From Rhodospirillales bacterium 24-66-33 (GTDB taxonomy: Bacteria > Pseudomonadota > Alphaproteobacteria > Reyranellales > Reyranellaceae): a stretch of 64,000 bases of DNA. Made by a program: the position numbers and the translations under genes. Below the pieces are notes generated by a model. That model did no database searches. It saw nothing but the letters and a program-made list of their open reading frames with translations, and had not been told where the DNA came from. Positions 1 through 8,441 of the stretch are shown here, piece by piece. The stretch lies in assembly GCA_002281855.1 (NCBI GenBank), contig NCHQ01000027.1, forward strand, positions 23,849 through 87,848, given 5' to 3'. Within the stretch, counting starts at the first letter, position 1; each line of letters begins with the position of its first letter.

Positions 1-555
1 CTTCGAAACCTCGAATGGACACCAGCGGTGCCGGTCCCATACCGCATGCCAAACATCATAGGGGCACCAAACAGGATGCCGCAAAGCCCAGAGATCATAG
101 TATTGAGGGATAGCACTGGCGAATACACCTGCTCGCCGCTCGTCGGCATCGAGCCAGTCGCCCGCGCGAGCAAACTCGACATCGCACACCGGATTCACAA
201 GAACGTTGTCCAAGTCGAATGCAACCAAGTGATCGAAGTCGGGATATTCTGCACGCGCTAGCGACATACATGCGTTTCTGGCCATGGCAATCCGAACCGT
301 TCTCCTTGGCTCATCCCTCTCGAGGCACGTCATATCGATGACGTGGCCCGCTCGACCGTCGGCTAGCCCTCTTTGCAGAGTCTCCAAGGTGCCGTCGCTA
401 CTCTCGCCAACAGCGACGACATAGCGTACTGCCTGATAGGCGCGTTCAAGACGACGCAGGTTCGGCAGGACGTCGCGCAAGTACGGGGCGCAATTCCGAG
501 CCACCCCAGTGAAGATTGCCTTTCTTCCGCTTGCACGTGCAACGCGACCAGACAT
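1..555 (-). CDS. Glycosyltransferase-like protein (CAP59/GT69-like), 3' end cut by window
   Basis: The minus-strand frame is open from the ATG at 555 to base 1 (185 codons) with no stop, so the gene continues beyond the window. The protein starts MSGRVARASGRKAIFTGVAR, followed by a VGESSDGTLETL stretch, a DLDNVL acidic motif near residue 115 and a YYDLWALRH...CPYDVW block near residues 150-170. In my recollection that block is typical of bacterial proteins related to the CAP59/CMT1-type mannosyltransferase family. The likely role is sugar transfer to a surface polysaccharide, probably in the cytoplasm. It lies outside the tRNA-bounded island, near another glycosyltransferase at 2.2-3.2 kb. 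Family assignment is by motif memory; the reading frame itself is firm. Confidence 0.7.
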   Translation of the reverse strand, partial: MSGRVARASGRKAIFTGVARNCAPYLRDVLPNLRRLERAYQAVRYVVAVGESSDGTLETLQRGLADGRAGHVIDMTCLERDEPRRTVRIAMARNACMSLARAEYPDFDHLVAFDLDNVLVNPVCDVEFARAGDWLDADERRAGVFASAIPQYYDLWALRHPVWCPYDVWHAVWDRHRWCPFEVSK

Positions 556-890
556 TTAGCGGAACTCGGAAAACGTGAAAATGAGTAAGGTCGCCCTTCC
601 CGAAGATGAACTGTCGTCCGGCTCGACTGCCCGCATGTGGCGGCACTGCATGATGTTCGCCTCACAGCAGCCAGCTTGCCTGCAGTTCGTTGCTCCACCG
701 AACACGACGGTCCAACGTCTAGTCGGCCGAGACACGCGAGGCCAGCTATTGCGCAATCAAGTTTGGATATTTGCGGGGCATGCAAAGCCGGCCATCACCA
801 ATCCGCGTTGCGTGAGCTGAAAGGAACGCTTGCCAGCATGCAATTACGGGCTCGCGCTCAACTCATAACCCTGCGCCTCCTACCGCTCGG
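556..890. other. Gene-free stretch
   Basis: Short overlapping frames exist on both strands, but none has a recognisable domain or a convincing ribosome binding site. I see no RNA gene or repeat here. It probably holds the promoter of the minus-strand gene starting at 555. Confidence 0.4.
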
Positions 891-1307
891 TCAGCGGCCC
901 GGCAAACACCCCACAATCTCTGAAAGACGCTCCTTCAGCCGATCTGCGCGATAGCCCGCATTGCTCTCGTTCGAGACTGCTGAGGTCGCTCTTCGCTCTC
1001 GAAGCCACTCCCATGATGCCTGGGCACCGACGCCAGACCAATCTTCGCCGATTCCCACCACCAGCACGAAGGACTGGTCACCATCCTTATAGTCGCTCGT
1101 CAGTGAGTAGATAATCTGCGCCGCGGTCATGTCCGACCTTATCAGCATGCCGACCGTATCGCCCTGCTCGGATACGAACGCCAAGAGCGGGTCATCGGCT
1201 GAAAGCCTTACTGCACCTTCCGTCAGACGGGCTCGTGCCTGCACAGCGTCTTCTTGGCCGAATCGCGCGAGAACCAAATAGCGTCCACCTTCCTCGCTCA
1301 ATTTCAT
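891..1307 (-). CDS. Hypothetical protein, 138 aa
   Basis: A 138-residue frame starting MKLSEEGGRYLVLARFGQED, with an alternating hydrophobic pattern and a FVLVVGIGEDWSG segment near residue 82 that suggest a folded alpha/beta protein. I do not recognise the family. No signal peptide or membrane segment is visible. The upstream ribosome binding site is weak (GAGA just before ATG). It lies in the accessory flank between two other minus-strand genes and could be a remnant. Confidence 0.45.
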   Translation of the reverse strand: MKLSEEGGRYLVLARFGQEDAVQARARLTEGAVRLSADDPLLAFVSEQGDTVGMLIRSDMTAAQIIYSLTSDYKDGDQSFVLVVGIGEDWSGVGAQASWEWLRERRATSAVSNESNAGYRADRLKERLSEIVGCLPGR

Positions 1308-1494
1308 TCTCTATATCTAACAGCAATCGCCCTCAACGACCTGATTCGTACGCTCCTGATGCCGGCTCTCCCCTGGCCAATCGAACGTGCGTCAGACAAA
1401 CTCCCACACGTTGGCGTAACTCTTCGTCGCCATCGCTTCGGAAGCGGTGCCTCTTGCAAGCGTCAGACACGTTGCCTGCGGGACCCGTCAGCAG

Positions 1495-1857
1495 TCAGTC
1501 CTTCCGATCCCGATCGATCTCCTGTCGGACGTGGTTCCAACCTCGCGCCTTCAAGACGTACCCTTTCGCCCTGAAGTCGGAATCCTGCCGAATCGCCGCG
1601 GTGACAGCCGTGTCGTTGTGTGGATTGCTGCTGGTGATGAGCGCACTCGTTTCCGCCTCGCAATTTGCGCTGACGGCACGTCCGACACTTTGCACATCCA
1701 AGCCGCTCTCGACGTGGAGCGAGGCATGCTTGCCGAGGCAGGCATCCCGTGCCTCATAGGCCTTTCCCACAGCTCGCACCGTCCACGGCGCCGAGTACTG
1801 AGGGTTCATTGAGCAGGCTGGCGTCGACAGCATTAAGGCTACAATCAGAGCACGCAT
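1495..1857 (-). CDS. Small putative lipoprotein, 120 aa
   Basis: The ATG at 1857 is chosen over the longer frame to 1977 because GGAAGGA sits 5-8 bases upstream and the protein then begins with a short signal, MRALIVALMLSTPAC. Cys15 would be the lipidated residue, although the lipobox (S-T-P-A-C) is weak. The mature part has three further cysteines and ends in a charged tail (RQEIDRDRKD). I do not recognise the family. It would be anchored in the cell envelope if the lipobox is used; otherwise it is a small periplasmic protein. Confidence 0.55.
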   Translation of the reverse strand: MRALIVALMLSTPACSMNPQYSAPWTVRAVGKAYEARDACLGKHASLHVESGLDVQSVGRAVSANCEAETSALITSSNPHNDTAVTAAIRQDSDFRAKGYVLKARGWNHVRQEIDRDRKD

Positions 1858-2175
1858 CGACGTCCTTCCCGCTCTCAGAAGATGACGCGCTCGCCAACAC
1901 ACCGTCTTTAGGGAGCGCCTGTTCGGATTCGGAGCGACCCCCTCCCGCCACATTCGTCCGTTCCCGCACGGGGGCAAGCGGAAAACTGAAAGCGCTCAAT
2001 GATCGTCACCAAGATTGACGCCCACTAACCTCAATTTCCACCGTGGGACGATACGTGAAAGCTAAAAACACTTTCGCGATCCTTCAGCGACTGCCCAAAA
2101 GTGTGAGGGGCTGTCGGCAGCGGAGTGAGGTGGGAGGCTTTGGAACGCAAGCGACGCTCGCAGTACTTTGGAGCG
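1858..2175. other. Gene-free stretch
   Basis: Lies between the start of the small lipoprotein gene and the end of the glycosyltransferase gene. No frame here has recognisable content. The ribosome binding site of the lipoprotein gene is at its left edge. Confidence 0.4.
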
Positions 2176-3171
2176 CTATAGACTCTTTCGATGTCTTGCT
2201 ATCCTGGAGAGCCACCCGGAGGCCGCATCTTTTCGGAGCGCGAGGCGAATGCGGGTTCTTGCCTGTTCAACCTTGTGGACACCGAACGATTGCTCGACAC
2301 GGCCGCGGCCGTCCTCCAATGCACCGAGAACCAGCCTCCATACGGAGTTCCGAATCGGCTCCCATGGCTTCCTGGAGGAGTTATACTGCCCGCCCATAAC
2401 GGCTTCGTTCGAGTGACTGTTGGCCCCGTGCATTCGGTAGGCATATAGTGCATCAGCCAAGGAAACGGTCCCGGTGAGCAAGGCGGCAAAGGTGGAGAGG
2501 TAGTAATCGACGTATAGCTTCAGCTCGTCGTCGGGAGGCGTTAGCACGAGATCAACAAAGGCACGCCGAAGCATCATACTCGTCATGCTGTTGGACGCCT
2601 GGTGGGGTGTCCAAATGGTGTTCAGCCGTACGGCTCCCGTTCGTGGAAAATTCATTCCGCCAGATCGGCAATCGAGTTGCGGAACTCGCATCGGATCAAT
2701 ACTGCGGCACGACTCTGGCCCCTGCTGCGAATCAAACCACCAAGCGGTGCCAGCGAGGAGTCCGCCCGCTCCATCTACGATGTGAGAGTCGCAGTAGGAA
2801 AGCGCAACGGGGAAGTCCGTGTTCAAATGGGCTTCGACATGTCGGGCGACAAAGTCTTCATAGATGTAGTCGTCCGAATCGAGAAGGCAAACGAAAGGGG
2901 CATTATCGAGGTGCGCAAGGCCCGTCCGCATCGCTCCTGCCTGGCCCCGATTGTAGTCATTTCTCACATATCGGAATCGGATGTCCTCCAAGCCCCTGAG
3001 CGTGCTTTTTATTACGCAATCGGAGGAATCGGTCGACCGATTGTCTACAACCACAACACTCAGGTTCCGGAAGGTTTGGGTCGCCACCGCGCGGATCGCC
3101 TGCCCGACATAGAGATGATTGTTGTAGTTAGCGATGATTACACCCACCCGAGGCAACGCCGCCTTGATCAT
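2176..3171 (-). CDS. GT2-family glycosyltransferase, 331 aa
   Basis: A GT-A fold glycosyltransferase that would transfer a sugar from a nucleotide-sugar donor. The N-terminus has the family-2 signature VGVIIANYNN (residues 9-18), then VVVVDNRSTDSS (39-50) and the metal/nucleotide-binding DSDD at 98-101. The C-terminal half (SLADALYAYRMHG and on) is typical of cytoplasmic GT2 enzymes. No membrane segments are visible. The acceptor is unknown. It is 331 residues, normal for the family, and starts with ATG after a weak AGAG site. It lies outside the tRNA-bounded island, so there is no direct evidence that it serves the RiPP cluster. Confidence 0.85.
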   Translation of the reverse strand: MIKAALPRVGVIIANYNNHLYVGQAIRAVATQTFRNLSVVVVDNRSTDSSDCVIKSTLRGLEDIRFRYVRNDYNRGQAGAMRTGLAHLDNAPFVCLLDSDDYIYEDFVARHVEAHLNTDFPVALSYCDSHIVDGAGGLLAGTAWWFDSQQGPESCRSIDPMRVPQLDCRSGGMNFPRTGAVRLNTIWTPHQASNSMTSMMLRRAFVDLVLTPPDDELKLYVDYYLSTFAALLTGTVSLADALYAYRMHGANSHSNEAVMGGQYNSSRKPWEPIRNSVWRLVLGALEDGRGRVEQSFGVHKVEQARTRIRLALRKDAASGWLSRIARHRKSL

Positions 3172-3328
3172 TTCTACTCTCTGGTTGAGCGCCAGATCCC
3201 TCTCGATCTGGAAGTTCTATCGGTCTAGTTGGCTCGAACATTTGTGGCCAGACATTGCGAAATCCTGTTTGGATATTGGGAGGGCCAGCCCTCTCATGCG
3301 TCGTAGACGTCGCTCAACAGTCAACACC

Positions 3329-3568
3329 TTAACGCTGGACATTGAGGTAAAGCCATGCGGCGCATCCGATGGTCATGACGAATGTGATCAGCGCGAGTTC
3401 AAACGATAGATCGCTCATCGCAATCATCGAAATGACTGCGATGATGGCCGCGATCACAGTCCCGACAATGTAGCGGCTTGCATTCTTTTTTGGTGCGGTC
3501 AATCTGTGCACCCTCGTCCGTACGATCTGCGCTTCGGACGGTACTCGGCACGAAGCTCGGGTGCCCAT
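3329..3568 (-). CDS. Small two-helix membrane protein, 79 aa
   Basis: A basic N-terminus (about 30 residues) is followed by two hydrophobic segments, roughly residues 33-52 and 56-75, separated by a short polar turn, so it is probably an inner-membrane protein. I do not recognise the family. The start codon is preceded, three bases upstream, by a run of 11 G (C on the + strand, 3572-3582) where a Shine-Dalgarno sequence would lie. Tract length could therefore affect translation. Without homologues this remains a plausible but unproven gene. Confidence 0.4.
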   Translation of the reverse strand: MGTRASCRVPSEAQIVRTRVHRLTAPKKNASRYIVGTVIAAIIAVISMIAMSDLSFELALITFVMTIGCAAWLYLNVQR

Positions 3569-4761
<1,193 letters not shown>

Positions 4762-5237
4762 CCGGACATCGACCGGCGGGTGAAGGCTCGACCGGCCGAT
4801 CGAGGGTGACTGGCCTTATCTGTGGATCGACGCCACCTACGTGAAGGTCCGCCAGGCCGGCCGTAGCGTCTCGGTCGCCGTCATCTTGGCGGTCGCGGTC
4901 AATGGCGATGGCCGGCGCGAGGTGCTGGGCTTGGATATCGCCCGTCCGAGGCCGAGACCTTCTGGACCGCCTTCCTTCGCAAGCTCGCGCGGCGGGCCTG
5001 CGGCCCGTGAGGTTCGTCGTCTCCGACGCCCATGAGGGCATCAAGGCGGCCGTTGCCAAGATCTTCAGCGCAACCTGACAGCACTGCCTCGCGGCTTGCA
5101 ACCAAACCTCTGAGTGCACTTCATGCACAATGTCCTGGCGCATGCCGGCAGGAGTGGGCGCCGCGTGGTATCGGCCTTCATCGCCACAGCCTTCGCCCAG
5201 GACGACGCCGAGCAGGCCAAGGCTCAATGGCGCCTCG
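4762..5237 (+). pseudogene. IS256-family (mutator-type) transposase relic
   Basis: Pieces of an IS256-type transposase appear in successive frames. DIDRRVKA is at about 4762; then, after a small deletion, DRPIEGDWPYLWIDATYVKV leads into VSVAVILAVAVNGDGRREVLGLDI near 4800-4940. AETFWTAFLRKLARR and FVVSDAHEGIKAAVAKIFSAT follow at about 4950-5080, then VHFMHNVLAHAG and RRVVSAFIATAFAQDDAEQAKAQW up to about 5230. DAT and DAH contain two of the expected catalytic acidic residues. The N-terminal third and the C-terminus are missing and the frames are broken, so it is dead. It abuts the tail of a Crp/Fnr regulator, suggesting the element once disrupted that gene. Confidence 0.85.
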
Positions 5238-5393
5238 TCGCCGGCCAGTTCGGCATCACGCCGCAGAGCCTGTCGCGCGCCTTCGCCGCGCTACGTCCTC
5301 TCGGCATCAGCAGTGGAGGCCGCTAGGTGACGATCGTCGATCCGGCACGCCTACGCCAATTCGCCGGCGCGCCTGCGGCTTTGAAGGGCCCGG
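5238..5393 (+). pseudogene. 3' fragment of a Crp/Fnr-type regulator (NnrR/Dnr-like)
   Basis: The segment AGQFGITPQSLSRAFAALRP followed by LGISSGGR matches the DNA-recognition helix-turn-helix of Crp/Fnr regulators. After an in-frame stop it continues, in another frame, as VTIVDPARLRQFAGAPAA, the usual C-terminal end of this family. The sensor domain is gone and the fragment is joined directly to the IS256 relic. Because an nnrS relic follows at once, the regulator was probably an NO-responsive NnrR/Dnr type, but that is inferred from position. Confidence 0.65.
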
Positions 5394-5436
5394 AACGAGG
5401 GGGACTGCCATTGGATGCGTTTGCAAAGGACCGACC

Positions 5437-6092
5437 ATGGCTGCGATCCGGCGACTGAAGCCCTACGCCGGCCCTGCGTTGCTGTCCTACGGCTTCCGCC
5501 CCTTCTTCTTTCCTGGGATCGATCTGCGCAGGCATCGAAGTACTGGCCTGGATGCCGACGTTCTACGGAGAGCTGTCGCTGGCGACCGCATTTTCGCCGC
5601 GCGACTGTCATGTCTGCGAGCTGCTGTTCGGCGTTGTGCCGGCCATCGTTGCAGGCTTCCTGCTGACGGCAATCCCCAATTGGACCGGGCGGCTGCCGCT
5701 GCAGGGGCTACCGCCGGCTGGATTGGTGCTGGTCTGGCCGGCCGCTACGCCGTCGCCCTGTCCGCCGGTATCGGCTGGCTCGGAACAACCGTCGTCGACT
5801 GCGCTTTCCTGATCCTCATGCGGCCGCCATGGCGCGCGAGATCGTGGCCGGCAAGAACTGGAAATACCTCAAGATGCTCGCTCTCCTTTGCCTGCTCGCC
5901 GCCGGGAATCTGGGCTTCCATCTCGAGGCGCATTTCGAAGGCATCGCGCTCTATTCATCCCGCCTCGGCATCGCGACCGTGCTTATCCTGATCATTGTGG
6001 TCCGCGGCCGCATCATCCCCGGCTACACGCGCAACTGGCTGATCAGGCGCGAACCCGGCCACCTCCCGGTCCCCTTCGGGCGTTTCGATATC
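5437..6092 (+). pseudogene. nnrS: nnrS relic (heme/copper membrane protein of NO metabolism), frameshifted
   Basis: NnrS-like sequence is spread over three frames. MAAIRRLKPYAGPALLSYGF then RPFFF starts at 5437. GIEVLAWMPTFYGELSLATA and ELLFGVVPAIVAGFLLTAIP then NWTG follow from about 5520. AGRYAVALSAGIGWLGTTVV is at about 5740, and MAREIVAGKNWKYLK through GFHLEAHFEGIALYSSR to RIIPGYTRNWL runs from 5829. At least three frameshifts and a deletion after RPFFF are visible, and the C-terminal half of the family is missing. NnrS proteins are polytopic membrane proteins linked to nitric-oxide stress and denitrification. Its position downstream of a Crp/Fnr tail fits a dead NO-response locus. Confidence 0.85.
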
Positions 6093-6144
6093 GCCTGCAC
6101 CACCTTGAGAGCTGTCTCCCGAAGTTCTCTCTTTTGTTCGGGAG

Positions 6145-6221
6145 TGGCGTCCCCGAGAGGATTCGAACCTCCGACCTCCGGTTTAGGAAACCGCTGCTCT
6201 ATCCGGCTGAGCTACGGGGAC
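6145..6221 (-). tRNA. tRNA-Arg (anticodon CCT), CCA end encoded
   Basis: The minus strand reads GTCCCCG (acceptor), GCTC...GAGC (D arm), an anticodon loop TTCCTAA with anticodon CCT, a T arm containing GGTTCGAATCC, and CGGGGAC followed by discriminator G and encoded CCA. The 7-bp acceptor stem pairs perfectly. The first pair of the anticodon stem (27-43) appears to be G-G, a mismatch. The first 39 nt plus 4 upstream bases are repeated at 35810-35852, so this gene is the insertion target of the adjacent island. Its present upstream region is island-derived. Confidence 0.95.
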
Positions 6222-6225
6222 GTGG
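6183..6225. repeat. att site, left: 43-bp direct repeat within tRNA-Arg
   Basis: Identical over 43 bp to 35810-35852. The block runs from 4 bases upstream of the tRNA 5' end to the last base of the anticodon loop, a common crossover position for tyrosine recombinases. Sequence beyond both ends differs between the copies. Confidence 0.9.
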
Positions 6226-7190
6226 CGTGAGGACTAGCAAAATAGGAGCGCTCTGTCAGGATTTTCCGAAGTTTACTCGATCAACGCGGGCGATCCGTCC
6301 ACAGCGCCACTGTGTTTGTCAGGGACATTCGTCAGGGACTTTGTTCCCGTTTCTCTCTACAGAAGGCGACCTTGGCTCAGAGCGGCCAAGCCGTGCTGAT
6401 GCGCCTGCCGCCACGAGCACCGCGAGGCGGCTTGTGGCGCCGTCGCTTTTGCGCTCCGTCGCCGAGCAGTGGCGACGCGACCATCTTCGATTTAAACTTG
6501 ATCGTGCGTGCCGGAGTAGGTCGCATGAACGCTCAATCCGTTGATTGCCGTGATTGCTTGAACTGTCTCGACCAATTGACGATTCGCCCCCTTCGGGTTC
6601 GCGCCTGGAACCGATTCCACGGCCTAAGAAGCGGGCCCCGCTCACCCCTTACAGCCCGAGCCCGCCGTTGAAGGGGGCAGATTGCGGGCCACGGGACCCA
6701 TCCGGTTCGCGGCTGTTCCGATCCGCGCGCCGTGGAGGCGCCCGGGCGACGCCCGGCCTATCGAAGGCCAGCGAGTTGGCCGATAGTTTCGATCCGCGCC
6801 CCCGTGAAAAAGGTGACCATTTGCTGACCTCACGTACTGCAGCCGATCCGCGCGGTGGCACTGTCTCGGCTTGAACTGGCTTCCCAGCGAACAAGTTGCG
6901 GCGCATGAAGAAGATCGCTCCATACGTTCCAGACCACATGGGTTAATGACCAGCTTGGCCGCAGCCCGCACTTGCTGACTGGGGTGATTACGGCGTCGAG
7001 CGGTTTACGTTCAATAGGCGCCGGCCAAGGAGGCCCCAATATGGTTCCTTGCTGTCGTCTTCTTCTTTGAACTCGATTCAAACTGAGACAGTGCCCCGCA
7101 CGGTACTCCCTTGTGGACTACCGCGTGCATGAAGTATTCCCAACAGATGTCTAGTAGTTCTCCGACTATGCAGGTCTCGGACGACTCCGC
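6226..7190. other. Left end of the island without a gene
   Basis: Nearly 1 kb with no supportable protein. It holds the GTCAGGGAC repeats at 6318-6339 and the upstream region of the first export operon. An integrase gene would be expected here or at the other end and none is present. An 8-codon frame (ATG at 7168) ends with a TGA overlapping the GTG start of the HlyD gene. Confidence 0.5.
6318..6344. repeat. Putative integrase arm-type repeats, left end
   Basis: GTCAGGGAC occurs twice, at 6318-6326 and 6331-6339 (13-base spacing). The second lies in a 17-bp block (6328-6344) found again exactly at 35702-35718 near the other end of the island. Confidence 0.5.
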
Positions 7191-8441
7191 GTGAGCGCAC
7201 CCGTGCCGAACCGTGGCCCTGAGACGTCCGGCTTGCTGGCGGAGAGGATCGTCCTGATCCCTCCGGCGATGCGGGTGCTTGCCGCTGCGACGACCATCGT
7301 CGTGCTGGCGGCGCTCGTCTGGGCGGTCTTCGGATCGGTGCCGACGCACGTCGAGGGAAATGGTGTCGTGCTGGCCGATCGGCAGGGCAACTTCGCCATC
7401 GCCGCGACCTCCGGCGGACCGGTCATCGAAGTCCTCGTACGGCCCGGTGACGAGGTCAAGGCTGGCGCCCCGGTGGCGGTGATCGAACAAAGGCTCCTCT
7501 CGGTGCGCAGCCAGAATGCGACCGCGGAACTGCAACACCTCGAAGCCAACCTCGCCACCCTCAAGGCGGCGCACGCCAAGCAGATCGAGGCCAGCGAAGA
7601 AGGCGTGCGGCGCCAGATGGAGGCAATCGAGGAACATGTCTCCAAGAACTCGAAGCTCCGCGACCGGCTGGAAGACCTGGTGGCAAGCTATCGCAAGCTG
7701 CGCGACAAAGGCATGATCACGGAGACCCAAGTGATCGCCAAGCAGGAGCAATACGATCAGATCGCCTTGTCGCTGGCCGAGTCGGGCGCCAGGCGCGTCG
7801 CGGTGCAACTGGCGGCCGAGACCAAGCGCGACGACTTGCTCGAGAGGCAACGCCTGCACCAATTCGAGATCGACCTAAAGAAGGCGGAAATCGATCGCCT
7901 CAAGGCCGAGATGGCGGTCGGGACGACCGTCACGGCGCCAACCAGCGGCATCGTCCGCGAGGTACGGATCGGTATCGGTGATGTCGTGACCCCCGGCGAG
8001 GTCGTGGCGACGGTGGGACAGGGCCGCGACGGATACTTCCAACTCGTTGCCCTGCTCAAGGGCGACGCCCGCAAACGAGTCGTCGCCGGCATGGAGGCGC
8101 AGGTCGTGCCCACCAGCGTCAAGCGGCAGGAGTATGGTTCGATGAAGGGGCGCGTGGTCCGCGTCTCGGATGAGGACGTGTCGGATAGGGACGTCGACCG
8201 CATCCTGCACAATCGCCAGCTCACCCGCAGCCTGTTCGGCGGGCAGGAGGCGCTGCTCGCCCACATCGAGCTGATGCCGACCTCGAACAACGCCAGCGGC
8301 TTCCAGTGGTGGAGCGGCAACGGCCCGCCCTACAAGATCCCGTCCGGGACCGTCGCCGGCGTCGACATCATCGTCGAGCGGGTGCGCCCGATCACGCTCG
8401 TGATCCCGGCGCTGCGCAAGCTCCTCAGCATCGACGGATGA
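7191..8441 (+). CDS. HlyD-family adaptor of an NHLM-type peptide exporter (copy 1)
   Basis: This protein would bridge the inner-membrane ABC transporter to the outer envelope during peptide secretion. A short cytoplasmic N-terminus is followed by one membrane helix (residues about 29-48). Then come a lipoyl-like half (GPVIEVLVRPGDEVKAGAPV, about 81-100), a long coiled-coil hairpin (about 105-240), the second lipoyl half (TVTAPTSGIVREV) and a C-terminal barrel. The end (RVRPITLVIPALRKLLSID) matches the NHLM secretion-protein type (TIGR03794-like). The start is GTG at 7191. Its stop overlaps the next start by 4 bp (ATGA), so it heads a three-gene operon. A paralogue lies at 30119-31420. Confidence 0.9.
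   Translation: MSAPVPNRGPETSGLLAERIVLIPPAMRVLAAATTIVVLAALVWAVFGSVPTHVEGNGVVLADRQGNFAIAATSGGPVIEVLVRPGDEVKAGAPVAVIEQRLLSVRSQNATAELQHLEANLATLKAAHAKQIEASEEGVRRQMEAIEEHVSKNSKLRDRLEDLVASYRKLRDKGMITETQVIAKQEQYDQIALSLAESGARRVAVQLAAETKRDDLLERQRLHQFEIDLKKAEIDRLKAEMAVGTTVTAPTSGIVREVRIGIGDVVTPGEVVATVGQGRDGYFQLVALLKGDARKRVVAGMEAQVVPTSVKRQEYGSMKGRVVRVSDEDVSDRDVDRILHNRQLTRSLFGGQEALLAHIELMPTSNNASGFQWWSGNGPPYKIPSGTVAGVDIIVERVRPITLVIPALRKLLSIDG

Noticed and set aside
637..954. Short + frames at 0.6-0.95 kb
   Set aside because: No domain, no ribosome binding site, and overlap with a better minus-strand frame.
5032..5991. A 319-codon + frame over the nnrS region
   Set aside because: It is a composite of correct and wrong frames across the IS256 and nnrS relics; only parts of it match known proteins.
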